A stretch of 64,000 nt of DNA from assembly GCF_042683565.1 (NCBI RefSeq), contig NZ_JBHUJW010000043.1:806001-870000 (forward strand), written 5' to 3'. The DNA is from Brevibacillus sp042683565 (lineage in GTDB: Bacteria > Bacillota > Bacilli > Brevibacillales > Brevibacillaceae). The notes under the pieces are model-generated. The model was not told the origin of the DNA, made no database searches, and saw nothing but the letters and a program-made list of their open reading frames with translations. The position numbers and the translations under genes were made by a program. This document shows positions 57,507 to 64,000 of this stretch, one piece after another (the first letter of the stretch is position 1; every line of letters starts with the position of its first letter).

Positions 57507-57875
57507 GCTATAAAAAAACCTTTTTTCCAATTCGTAAGCGTTTTCGTCAGTTCGGCAGCATAATCATGCGATTTTTTCCCAAGCAGCAAAAGCGTTGATA
57601 CAAGTAGTCAGGATTTGCCGTATGAGAGCCAAAGCCCGATAACAATCGCACATATAGCCTCCCCCAATCTCCCTGTTTCATTACCAGTTTGCAGGGATGG
57701 CCTTAGATTTCGGCGTCTGATTCTGAAAGTTTATTCATCGCAGTGATTTTGTAATAAATCCAGAAAAATATTTTTTCCCGTTCAGAAAACGTACCTTTCC
57801 GCATACATGCCGCTGCCGCCAAATATAGTGAGAAGCAGGAACGGTCTGTGCATGGGTAATGAGTCTTGACAACAG
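57507..57875. other. Intergenic region without a supported gene
   Basis: No ORF with a ribosome-binding site or coding character was found on either strand. A weak CcpA-like sequence CGTAAGCGTTTTCG (57533-57546), with mismatches at both ends, is the only recognisable element. Confidence 0.5.
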
Positions 57876-57911
57876 CAAAAGCACCTAGTGATTGACTAGG
57901 TGCTGTTTTTA
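57876..57911. terminator. Terminator after mecB
   Basis: AGCACCTAGT-N5-ACTAGGTGCT (57881-57890 and 57896-57905) is a ten-base perfect stem with T runs on both sides. Confidence 0.88.
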
Positions 57912-57929
57912 TCTTCCCCAGACATTTTT

Positions 57930-58532
57930 TTACAGGAAATGTCTGCATATTTCTTTCACTGCATCGTCTGCCACGACAACTTTTCCGTATTCCTCGAGCA
58001 CGTAAATCGTTGTCGGCGTCGCTTCCCCGTACTCAGAGAGGATCGCAATCAGTTTGTGGTAGCGCTCCTGATCCAATTCCACTTCTTCCAGCACCAGGTA
58101 GTACTTTCCTTGGTAAAAGTAAGCGGAGCCTCCATTGGTCAACAGGGCATTGATGCGATGGGCTGCTTCGACCATATGCTCAAAATCGCGGAAGGCGTAG
58201 ATAATCAGGTCGCTTTCTTCCAGGGTGACCTCAAGTTCATACACTTCTTCCTCATCGAATTCCTCTTCGTCTTTTCCTTCCTTCGAGCCGGTTTTGCCGC
58301 GAGTTACGATCACGACCATTCCCTGAGCTGGCAAGGCGAACACTTCAACGGCAACAGGCCCTGACACTTCAAACCCTAATTCATGGTATGCCTGTTCCAT
58401 CATGTCGTTGAACAGTTCATGTACTTTAGGAATGTCACGCCACATGTCTTCTTTCTCTATCCCGCGCTCTGACAGGTCGTCAAACGTTAAAAAGATTCTT
58501 ATCTTATCTTGACCAAGGCGTTCAACACGCAT
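57930..58532 (-). CDS. mecB: Adaptor protein MecB (YpbH)
   Basis: MecA/MecB proteins deliver substrates to ClpC. The 200-residue protein starts MRVERLGQDKIRIFLTFDDL at 58532 with GAGGAGGG upstream; a longer reading is not conserved. The N-terminal substrate-binding domain is followed by an acidic linker (KEGKDEEEFDEEEV) and the C-terminal ClpC-binding domain ending VKEICRHFL. The start and the place beside gudB match YpbH rather than MecA. Confidence 0.85.
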   Translation of the reverse strand: MRVERLGQDKIRIFLTFDDLSERGIEKEDMWRDIPKVHELFNDMMEQAYHELGFEVSGPVAVEVFALPAQGMVVIVTRGKTGSKEGKDEEEFDEEEVYELEVTLEESDLIIYAFRDFEHMVEAAHRINALLTNGGSAYFYQGKYYLVLEEVELDQERYHKLIAILSEYGEATPTTIYVLEEYGKVVVADDAVKEICRHFL

Positions 58533-58668
58533 GACTGTCCCTCCTCGCCATCCAGTCGTACTACAAAATATGTTTGGAAGCCTGTAAGAGTTCTCCGCAT
58601 TTTCCGACGAATACCTGCTAGCATTCATCCATTTTCTGAAATGCGAAGGAAATTCCGGGGGTAGTCCT

Positions 58669-58677
58669 ATCATATCA
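58669..58677 (-). promoter_or_regulatory. Candidate extended -10 promoter of mecB
   Basis: On the minus strand TGATATGAT provides an extended -10 about 135 bases before mecB; the -35 region is weak. Confidence 0.45.
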
Positions 58678-58741
58678 CATTTGTTTGCCGGAACATAGGC
58701 ACCTTGCACTTCTCGGGTTTCTAAGCGGCTTGCACCAAAAG

Positions 58742-58765
58742 AAAAAACGCCGAACTACCGGCGTT
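58742..58765 (-). terminator. Terminator of the flavoprotein gene
   Basis: On the minus strand AACGCCG-N6-CGGCGTTTTTTC overlaps the stop codon of the gene and has a six-T tail. Confidence 0.85.
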
Positions 58766-59681
58766 CTGCAAGCTGTTTATCCTGATCCCGCAGCCGTTTT
58801 TGAATCCAGATAGCGGCCTGTGCCCCGTCTCCCATCGCGATTGCGACTTGTTGCGAATGCTCGGCAATATCGCCTACGGCCCATACATTCGGATGATCGG
58901 TCTCTTTCGTCCGCGGATTCGTCTGCACATGCCCCTTCTCATTGAACCGGATGGAAAAGGAGCGCAGCAGATCGGTTTGCGGCCTGGCCCCGGGAAAAGC
59001 CAGAAATGCCCTCGTGACGTCCAGCCGTCTCCCGGAGGACAGCTCCAGGCTTTGCAATGCTCCATCGACATGCAGCAATCTCGTGACCTTCTCATCGGCC
59101 AACCTGTACCCCTTTCTGGCCAGTTCGTGCTTCACAGCAGGCTCCACTTCGCTTCGGGCGTGGTTGACGATGCAGATTCCGGAGGTGTAAAAGGAAAGCT
59201 CATCGGCCATCTCCAGCGCCTGCGGCAGCGCACCGATGACAGCCGTATTTTGGGCGACGGTCTCATAGCCGTCACAATCCGGACAGAGAAAGATCGAGAT
59301 CCCCAGACATTCGCCGATTCCCGGAATGTCAGGAAACGGGTCGCATATGCCTGTCGCCATGACCAGCGTCCTGGATTGGAGCGGGTCGGTCCTGAGCTTC
59401 GTATAGACGTAAAAACTGCCGTCACCGTTTGTCTCCAGCCTGACAACTTCCTCCTGCAAAAGCATCGCCCCGTATCGGACAGCTTGTTCCCTGCCGATCC
59501 GGCGCAAAGTCTCTCCGCTGACTCCGCCCTGGAAGCCAAGGACGTTCCGGTACGCCTTTGCTACCGTGGATCTGCCCCCGCGTACGTCCAGGACCGCCAC
59601 ACGGCGCTTGTTTCGCGCCAGCTGAATCGCTGTCTGCAATCCGCCAATACCGCCGCCAACAATGATTGTATCGTATCTCAC
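58755..59681 (-). CDS. Thioredoxin-reductase-like FAD/NAD(P) oxidoreductase
   Basis: The 308-residue protein starts at GTG 59681 (GGAGAG upstream) with the FAD loop YDTIIVGGGIGGLQTAIQLA. The middle domain holds C-P-D-C-DGYE, a CxxC motif in the position of the thioredoxin reductase active site, and a second nucleotide region (TAVIGALPQAL) whose GxGxxA pattern is degenerate. VWAVGDIAE closes the FAD site. The partner is unknown. It is not the bacillithiol disulphide reductase YpdA, which has a different pattern. Confidence 0.82.
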   Translation of the reverse strand: MRYDTIIVGGGIGGLQTAIQLARNKRRVAVLDVRGGRSTVAKAYRNVLGFQGGVSGETLRRIGREQAVRYGAMLLQEEVVRLETNGDGSFYVYTKLRTDPLQSRTLVMATGICDPFPDIPGIGECLGISIFLCPDCDGYETVAQNTAVIGALPQALEMADELSFYTSGICIVNHARSEVEPAVKHELARKGYRLADEKVTRLLHVDGALQSLELSSGRRLDVTRAFLAFPGARPQTDLLRSFSIRFNEKGHVQTNPRTKETDHPNVWAVGDIAEHSQQVAIAMGDGAQAAIWIQKRLRDQDKQLAERR

Positions 59682-59754
59682 TTGCGCTCTCCACCCGTCT
59701 TTGCGTTTCCCCATAGCATTACCCAGGCTATGCAAGGCCATAACTGGAGAGAGA

Positions 59755-60495
59755 TTACTGCAGCAGCGGGACAAACACGACCGCGCCTGCCTTCAGTTGC
59801 GCTTCCAGAGACAGTCCGTTGTATTTGGCAATTCGCGCCACGTTGGAGTTATTGCCGTAATACTTGCGCGACAGCATGTAGAGCGTCTCGCCTTTTTGCA
59901 CCACGTGCCTGATCGACTTTGGCTTTTTGCTGCCGGCACTGCTTCCTTTTGTTTGGGCAGGCGCACCGGCAGTCGCGATGGCCGCCTTGGTCGATGACCG
60001 GCTGGCCGGGGCAGCTGCATCCATGTTTCCTGTCGCGGCAGGTGCCCCTTTGGTCACGCTCGTTGCCGGAGACTGGGAAGCCGATGAAGCATCAGCCGGC
60101 ACGGCCGCCGCTGAACCAGCAGACCCGGTACGAATTGCGGGCGCAGCTTCCGGCGAAACGCCATTGCTTGCAGCAGAAGCTGTCTGACCGTTCGCCGAAG
60201 CAGTGGTTGTGTTCTGGCTTTTTTCAGCCTCCTTGGGCATGGTCTGCGCGGAATTGCTGTCTGCTGCGGGCAGAGGAGCCGTGGCCTTGGCGGGAGGCTC
60301 GGCTGTCACTACCGGAGCATCCGTTCCTTTCGTATGATTCGTGTTGGCCTGGTACAGCTCGATGGCGATGACGCTGAAAAATACGGCGCCAAACAGGACC
60401 AGCCCGGATTGTATCCATTTTTTCAAAGAAAGTGTTCCTTTGGGCTTCTTCGAGCGGGAGCTGCGAGGGGGCAAGCCTGGTTGTTCAAAACTCAC
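59755..60495 (-). CDS. Membrane-anchored LysM-domain protein (YpbE position)
   Basis: The protein has a short cytoplasmic proline/serine-rich part, one membrane helix (about residues 30-48), a low-complexity Ala/Ser/Thr/Pro linker of about 120 residues, and a C-terminal LysM domain (HVVQKGETLYMLSRKYYGNN), which binds peptidoglycan. The GTG at 60495 overlaps the upstream stop by four bases (GTGA); an ATG at 60510 is possible but has its GGAAAGG directly against the codon. Confidence 0.82.
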   Translation of the reverse strand: MSFEQPGLPPRSSRSKKPKGTLSLKKWIQSGLVLFGAVFFSVIAIELYQANTNHTKGTDAPVVTAEPPAKATAPLPAADSNSAQTMPKEAEKSQNTTTASANGQTASAASNGVSPEAAPAIRTGSAGSAAAVPADASSASQSPATSVTKGAPAATGNMDAAAPASRSSTKAAIATAGAPAQTKGSSAGSKKPKSIRHVVQKGETLYMLSRKYYGNNSNVARIAKYNGLSLEAQLKAGAVVFVPLLQ

Positions 60496-61052
60496 GGTTT
60501 CTTTCCCCATCCTTTCCAAAGTGAGTATTGAAGGTAATATGCCAGCAGCAAATCAATGATGATGTGCGCGGCGATCGAAGGCCACAGAGTGCCTGTGCGC
60601 TGAAACAGCAGCCCCAGAAGCAGGCTGGTGCCCATTACGCTAAGAAACAGTAACGGTTTTTTCAAATACCGAAAGTGAACCAGGCTAAAGATGACGCTCG
60701 TCCAAACATTTCCGACAAATGGCTGAATGACTCCCCGAAACAGCCACTCTTCCCCTACACCGACAGCGATGCAAACAAGCAAGGTCATGATTGGCGACAT
60801 CTGCCCGAACACCATTTCATTCACTTGCCCATCGTCCTGCCAGTTGCTCGGCAGCCAGCGATCCATGGCGATGCTTGCCGCTACGATCAGGAGTGCGACA
60901 CCCAGTGCCATGTTCATATCGGCCCAGTCCGGTTTTGCAAACAAAGCGGCAGTGCCGCTTGCTCCGTGAACGAGCCAGCTGCTGCCTGCTGCAATCCCCA
61001 GTACCATTCCTTGAGTCAGCCAGAGATTTAACCGTAGATTTGCTTCATCCAT
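60492..61052 (-). CDS. CPBP family intramembrane metalloprotease (YpbD position)
   Basis: The 186-residue membrane protein has the CPBP (Abi) motifs GVGEEWLFRGVIQP (EExxxR), a second-motif segment SLVHFRY and the C-terminal HIIIDLLLAYY. The glutamates and histidines are the predicted zinc site. It lies between recS and the LysM gene, as ypbD does in Bacillus subtilis. The substrate is unknown. Confidence 0.87.
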   Translation of the reverse strand: MDEANLRLNLWLTQGMVLGIAAGSSWLVHGASGTAALFAKPDWADMNMALGVALLIVAASIAMDRWLPSNWQDDGQVNEMVFGQMSPIMTLLVCIAVGVGEEWLFRGVIQPFVGNVWTSVIFSLVHFRYLKKPLLFLSVMGTSLLLGLLFQRTGTLWPSIAAHIIIDLLLAYYLQYSLWKGWGKKP

Positions 61053-61071
61053 CTCCTGCCCTCACTGTTCA

Positions 61072-62601
61072 TCACGGGTATGTTCCTCCTTTATTTTTCG
61101 GCAAAAGAACCTGCAAAGCCTGCTGCAAACTCCAACCGTTTTCCACTTTCTTAACGACAGGGACGCTCCGTCCGGCGCGATACGCTCCTCTGTCCAATCC
61201 GCAGCGGCTGCAGCAGTGCAGGGAAAAGCCCGACCCGTCTTGCCCGAAGTAGCGATTCAGCTTTTGGCGCAAACAATCCCCGCCAGGCTCTGCATAGGCG
61301 ATCATTTCGCATAGCTTTCGCATTTTCAGCCGCTTTCGCTTTTCAGTCTCCAGCCAGATTCTGTGCACATGCTCCTGCGGGTCACCGGACGCAGCAGCTG
61401 CTTGCCCCACACCCGTTTGCTCTATGTAAAACGTGAGCAGTTGAACCATATCCTCGGACATGTCCAGCGCGGTCAATGCCTCGCTGTTCATCTGCCGACC
61501 GTTGGCGTACCAGTTGTAAAATTGCATCACTTGCAGTTGTGTCGGATATTCCTTCTCTACCATGTGCTGGTGAATGTGACCGTCGTCCTCGGAGCAGAAC
61601 AGGACCGCGTATCCCGGCTGTCCGTCTCGCCCTACGCGCCCGATCTCCTGCGCGTACGCCTCCATGCTCGCCGGCAGCTGATAGTGGATCACATACCGGA
61701 TATCCGGCTTGTCGATGCCCATACCAAATGCGTTGGTAGCAACGATGACATCCAGTTCTCCGGAAAGAAATTGCGACTGGATGAGCATGCGCTCCATGCT
61801 CTCCATGCCGCCGTGATAGCCGTGTACCCGTTTCGTGCCCTCCAGTTCGTAAGCAGCTGTCAGCACTTCGACGGCATTGCGCGTGCTGCAATAAACGATG
61901 CCCGGTCCCTGAAGCTCGTCCATCAGACGCATGACTTGCCCGCGGCGCTTCTCTTCATCCTGGACCACGACCAGGTCCAGCGCGATATTCTCGCGGTTCA
62001 GCGGCTGTGCGATCACACCTTCCCAAGGGATGTCCAGCAGTTCGCTGATTTCCCGGCGAACATCCGCTGTGGCTGTAGCCGTCACCGCCAGCACGGGGGG
62101 ATTGCCGATCTGGCGGATCGCGTCAGGCAATCGCAAATAATCGGTGCGGAAATCATGGCCCCACTGGGAAATGCAGTGCGCTTCATCAATTGCTACGAGA
62201 GACACGCCCACCCGTCGAAGGACGGCCTGCACGTACGGCTGCTGCAGCTTTTCCGGGGACACGTAGAGCAGCTTGTACGCCCCGGCGGCCAGCTCTCGCA
62301 AAATTTCTTTCGACTCCGCGTAGTCCTGCGCGCTGTTCAAATAGACAGCCGCCATTTTCCTGCGCGTCCGCAGCTGCTGCACCTGGTCGATCATCAAGGA
62401 AATCAAAGGAGAAACAACGACAGTAATCCCCGGCAACAAGAGGGCCGGCAGCTGGTAGGTCACCGATTTTCCCCCGCCGGTCGCCAAAATCGCGAGCGTA
62501 TTTTCCCCCTTTAGCACACGCTCGATAACTTCCTGTTGTCCAGGGCGAAATGATGAGTACCCGAAATGGGTGTGCAGTTTTTCGTGAAGCAGGCTGTTCA
62601 T
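61072..62601 (-). CDS. recS: RecQ-family ATP-dependent DNA helicase (RecS)
   Basis: The 509-residue helicase has the Walker A motif ATGGGKSVTYQLP near residue 40, DEAHCISQWGHDFR, VTATAT and the C-terminal helicase domain QEIGRVGRDGQPG. The zinc-binding part after it has cysteines in LCEMIAY and HCCSRCGLD. It lacks a separate HRDC domain. The gene order ypbB-recS-ypbD-ypbE matches Bacillus subtilis. Confidence 0.93.
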   Translation of the reverse strand: MNSLLHEKLHTHFGYSSFRPGQQEVIERVLKGENTLAILATGGGKSVTYQLPALLLPGITVVVSPLISLMIDQVQQLRTRRKMAAVYLNSAQDYAESKEILRELAAGAYKLLYVSPEKLQQPYVQAVLRRVGVSLVAIDEAHCISQWGHDFRTDYLRLPDAIRQIGNPPVLAVTATATADVRREISELLDIPWEGVIAQPLNRENIALDLVVVQDEEKRRGQVMRLMDELQGPGIVYCSTRNAVEVLTAAYELEGTKRVHGYHGGMESMERMLIQSQFLSGELDVIVATNAFGMGIDKPDIRYVIHYQLPASMEAYAQEIGRVGRDGQPGYAVLFCSEDDGHIHQHMVEKEYPTQLQVMQFYNWYANGRQMNSEALTALDMSEDMVQLLTFYIEQTGVGQAAAASGDPQEHVHRIWLETEKRKRLKMRKLCEMIAYAEPGGDCLRQKLNRYFGQDGSGFSLHCCSRCGLDRGAYRAGRSVPVVKKVENGWSLQQALQVLLPKNKGGTYP

Positions 62602-63710
62602 GTTTCCTTCGCCCCCTGTCTGCGGGCCAAAGCAAGCCGAATCTGCAAATACGATACGGATGCCCCCAGCCGATCTTTGATCAGGCGCAGCCTGCTCGTC
62701 TGCAACTGTTCGCTCATGCGGACAATCTGCTCGCCCAAAGCCGGGTCAAGGTAAGGGGAATAGTCCCACTCCGGGCAGCGCAGAGCGATCTCGGCCAGGT
62801 GATCCTCGACCGTGCTCTGCTTGATTTTCCTCACTGCCGCAATTTCCGCGATACTCAGCCCCCGCTGAACCAGCGCATATGTGCGGGCTGCGCTCTCTGT
62901 CAAGCGCGCGTCTCGTTTGTCCGCCTGCACGACGAGCCGGGAGAGCAGCGGGAACTGCTCTGCCTCTGCTTGCAGACGGCGAATCGACATCGCAAGCCCA
63001 TAGCGGAACGGGAGGTGCAGATAGTACGGGGATTCGTTCTGCTGCGTAACTAACTGCCCTAACGTTTTCCCTACCTGGGACGCTCCTGACAGCTGCCCGG
63101 CTAGCAGCATCTGCACTTTCTTCGGCAAGTCGCCCCACAGCATCAGCAGCTCGTCCCCAAGCTGCTCCTGCCAGATTGCCCGCGCCCGCTGGTAAGCAAG
63201 CTGTTCCTTTACCCAGCACTGCACTTTTTTGTCGGTGACCACAGGCAAAAAGCCAAGATCCCCCGCAAGCAGCTGCGATACCGTCTGGACGAGCAGATGC
63301 AGCCGCTGCCAAAACAGCTCGGTTCGTTCCGCCATCCCCGAATCGGTAAAGGGGGCATTCCATTTTTCCAACTCGTATTTGGATCGCCATTCCGCTGCCT
63401 GGCGACTGCCGATTTCCGTGACCAGAAACGAAGGCTTCGCATTCCCGCCGAGTCCAGTCAGCGGCACGACGAGTCTATTTTGCAACAAAGTTGAAATAAT
63501 TTTGTCCCAATCCTCTTTTGGAAAACGCGGAAACATCCGATAATACGGATAAAGGTGGTACAAATGCACGTCTTGCAAAGTCTGATTGGCTTTACGGCCC
63601 CGCAAAATGTAGTAGGCCGCCTGGAGCGTTCGCTCGCTGGCAAGCGGGATCAAGGCATTTAAGGCTACAGCGCAAAGAAACTCCTGTGCCGGCATACTTC
63701 GATTGTTCAT
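62598..63710 (-). CDS. ypbB: YpbB-like helix-turn-helix protein
   Basis: The 370-residue protein starts MNNRSMPAQEFLCAV at 63710 with AAAGGAG upstream. The C-terminus has a helix-turn-helix-like segment (RGLSIAEIAAVRKIKQSTVEDHL, about 300-320) as in the C-terminal HTH_40 domain of YpbB and some RecQ proteins. It overlaps recS by four bases, so the two are co-translated; it may act together with RecS. Confidence 0.85.
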   Translation of the reverse strand: MNNRSMPAQEFLCAVALNALIPLASERTLQAAYYILRGRKANQTLQDVHLYHLYPYYRMFPRFPKEDWDKIISTLLQNRLVVPLTGLGGNAKPSFLVTEIGSRQAAEWRSKYELEKWNAPFTDSGMAERTELFWQRLHLLVQTVSQLLAGDLGFLPVVTDKKVQCWVKEQLAYQRARAIWQEQLGDELLMLWGDLPKKVQMLLAGQLSGASQVGKTLGQLVTQQNESPYYLHLPFRYGLAMSIRRLQAEAEQFPLLSRLVVQADKRDARLTESAARTYALVQRGLSIAEIAAVRKIKQSTVEDHLAEIALRCPEWDYSPYLDPALGEQIVRMSEQLQTSRLRLIKDRLGASVSYLQIRLALARRQGAKET

Positions 63711-63776
63711 TGGTACTCCTTTACAAGCTCTATCTTTTATCATCGATTGGTTGCAATCACTGTATGGAGGATTTTT

Positions 63777-64000
63777 ATGGCAAAGCGATTGAAAAAGTCA
63801 GAATTTATGATGGCATATATGATCATCATAACACTTGCTTGTACTGTTGGTGGATTTTTTTTAGGCGCGCATTATATGAAAGCAAAGATCGCAGAACAGC
63901 AGGCCGCCGCCATGGAGACGGCCAAAAAGGCAGCCGAAAAAGACAAAATGCTGAAGGAGCACAAGCTGTATAACGAACAGGATTTCATCCGTTTTTACTA
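63777..64000 (+). CDS. Membrane-anchored protein of unknown function (3' end beyond window)
   Basis: The ATG at 63777 has GGAGG six bases upstream. The visible 74 codons give a basic start (MAKRLKKSEF), one membrane helix (about residues 11-33, YMIIITLACTVGGFFLGAHY) and a charged coiled-coil-like stretch rich in Lys, Glu and Ala. The gene continues past the right edge. I do not recognise it. Confidence 0.7.
   Translation, partial: MAKRLKKSEFMMAYMIIITLACTVGGFFLGAHYMKAKIAEQQAAAMETAKKAAEKDKMLKEHKLYNEQDFIRFY

Noticed and set aside
57533..57546. CcpA site upstream of gudB
   Set aside because: CGTAAGCGTTTTCG differs from the cre consensus at both ends; too weak to call.
57703..57948. 81-codon leftward ORF upstream of gudB
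   Set aside because: It runs through the mecB terminator, has no ribosome-binding site and no coding character.
1..64000. Insertion sequences, prophage, CRISPR arrays or restriction systems
   Set aside because: No transposase, integrase, spaced-repeat array or related gene was seen on either strand.

Overview
The window is a chromosomal segment of a spore-forming, menaquinone-respiring Firmicute. Gene content, protein sequences and gene order fit Brevibacillus or a close relative: the gene order parallels the Bacillus subtilis ypb-yph-aro-qcr-dapB region, the base composition is moderately GC-rich, and menaquinone genes sit with an mqnA-like remnant. The genus is inferred; no database was searched. 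Almost all genes lie on the minus strand, so the operons read from high to low coordinates. No insertion sequence, prophage or CRISPR array was seen.

Layout. 1-5.4 kb: ypjD-dapB-mgsA-bshB1-bshA-cca-birA (lysine/diaminopimelate, methylglyoxal, bacillithiol, tRNA CCA ends, biotin ligase). 5.4-13.2 kb: a divergent YitT-family gene, ypjB, ypjA, the menaquinol:cytochrome c reductase qcrABC, and ypiF/ypiB/ypiA-type genes. 13.3-14.6 kb: an ECF sigma factor with its zinc-finger anti-sigma factor. 14.6-16 kb: an amidohydrolase-fold gene that has lost its metal site, behind a strong promoter and an early terminator. 16.1-28.9 kb: the aromatic supraoperon aroC-aroB-aroH-trpEDCFBA-hisC-tyrA-aroA. 29-35.3 kb: cheR, ndk and the menaquinone/heptaprenyl operon hepS-menG-ubiA-ubiX-(mqnA remnant)-hepT. 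35.3-40.9 kb: mtrB (TRAP), a lytic transglycosylase, tRNA-Pro, folE, hup, spoIVA and a lipoprotein. 40.9-48.5 kb: two ferredoxins, small sporulation genes, gpsA-plsY-der, the YIEGIA locus and a broken fni. 48.6-54.3 kb: S1-domain protein, plsC, cmk, ypfB, motI and ypeB with a sleB remnant in front. 54.3-64 kb: prsW, ansA, gudB, mecB, a thioredoxin-reductase-like flavoprotein, a LysM protein, a CPBP protease, recS, ypbB and the start of a rightward membrane protein.

How it works together. The trp genes have a leader with about ten GAG/TAG triplets followed by a terminator. The gene for TRAP, the protein that binds such leaders, lies 10 kb away in the same window, so the regulator and its main target are both visible. 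The supraoperon makes chorismate and branches to tryptophan, tyrosine/phenylalanine and histidine (hisC). Respiration is represented by the QcrABC complex and by the enzymes that make heptaprenyl-menaquinone.

The most unusual feature is gene decay inside conserved operons. An mqnA (chorismate dehydratase) remnant lies between ubiX and hepT. The fni (type 2 IPP isomerase) gene has lost an internal segment and its C-terminus. Only the last ~30 codons of a sleB-like cortex hydrolase remain in front of ypeB. Other points of interest are the leader of the amidohydrolase-like gene, a perfect palindrome touching the qcr promoter, a sigma-K-like promoter before an unrecognised rightward gene, and three small ORFs (28976-29143, 54124-54282 and, less certain, 1848-1925).
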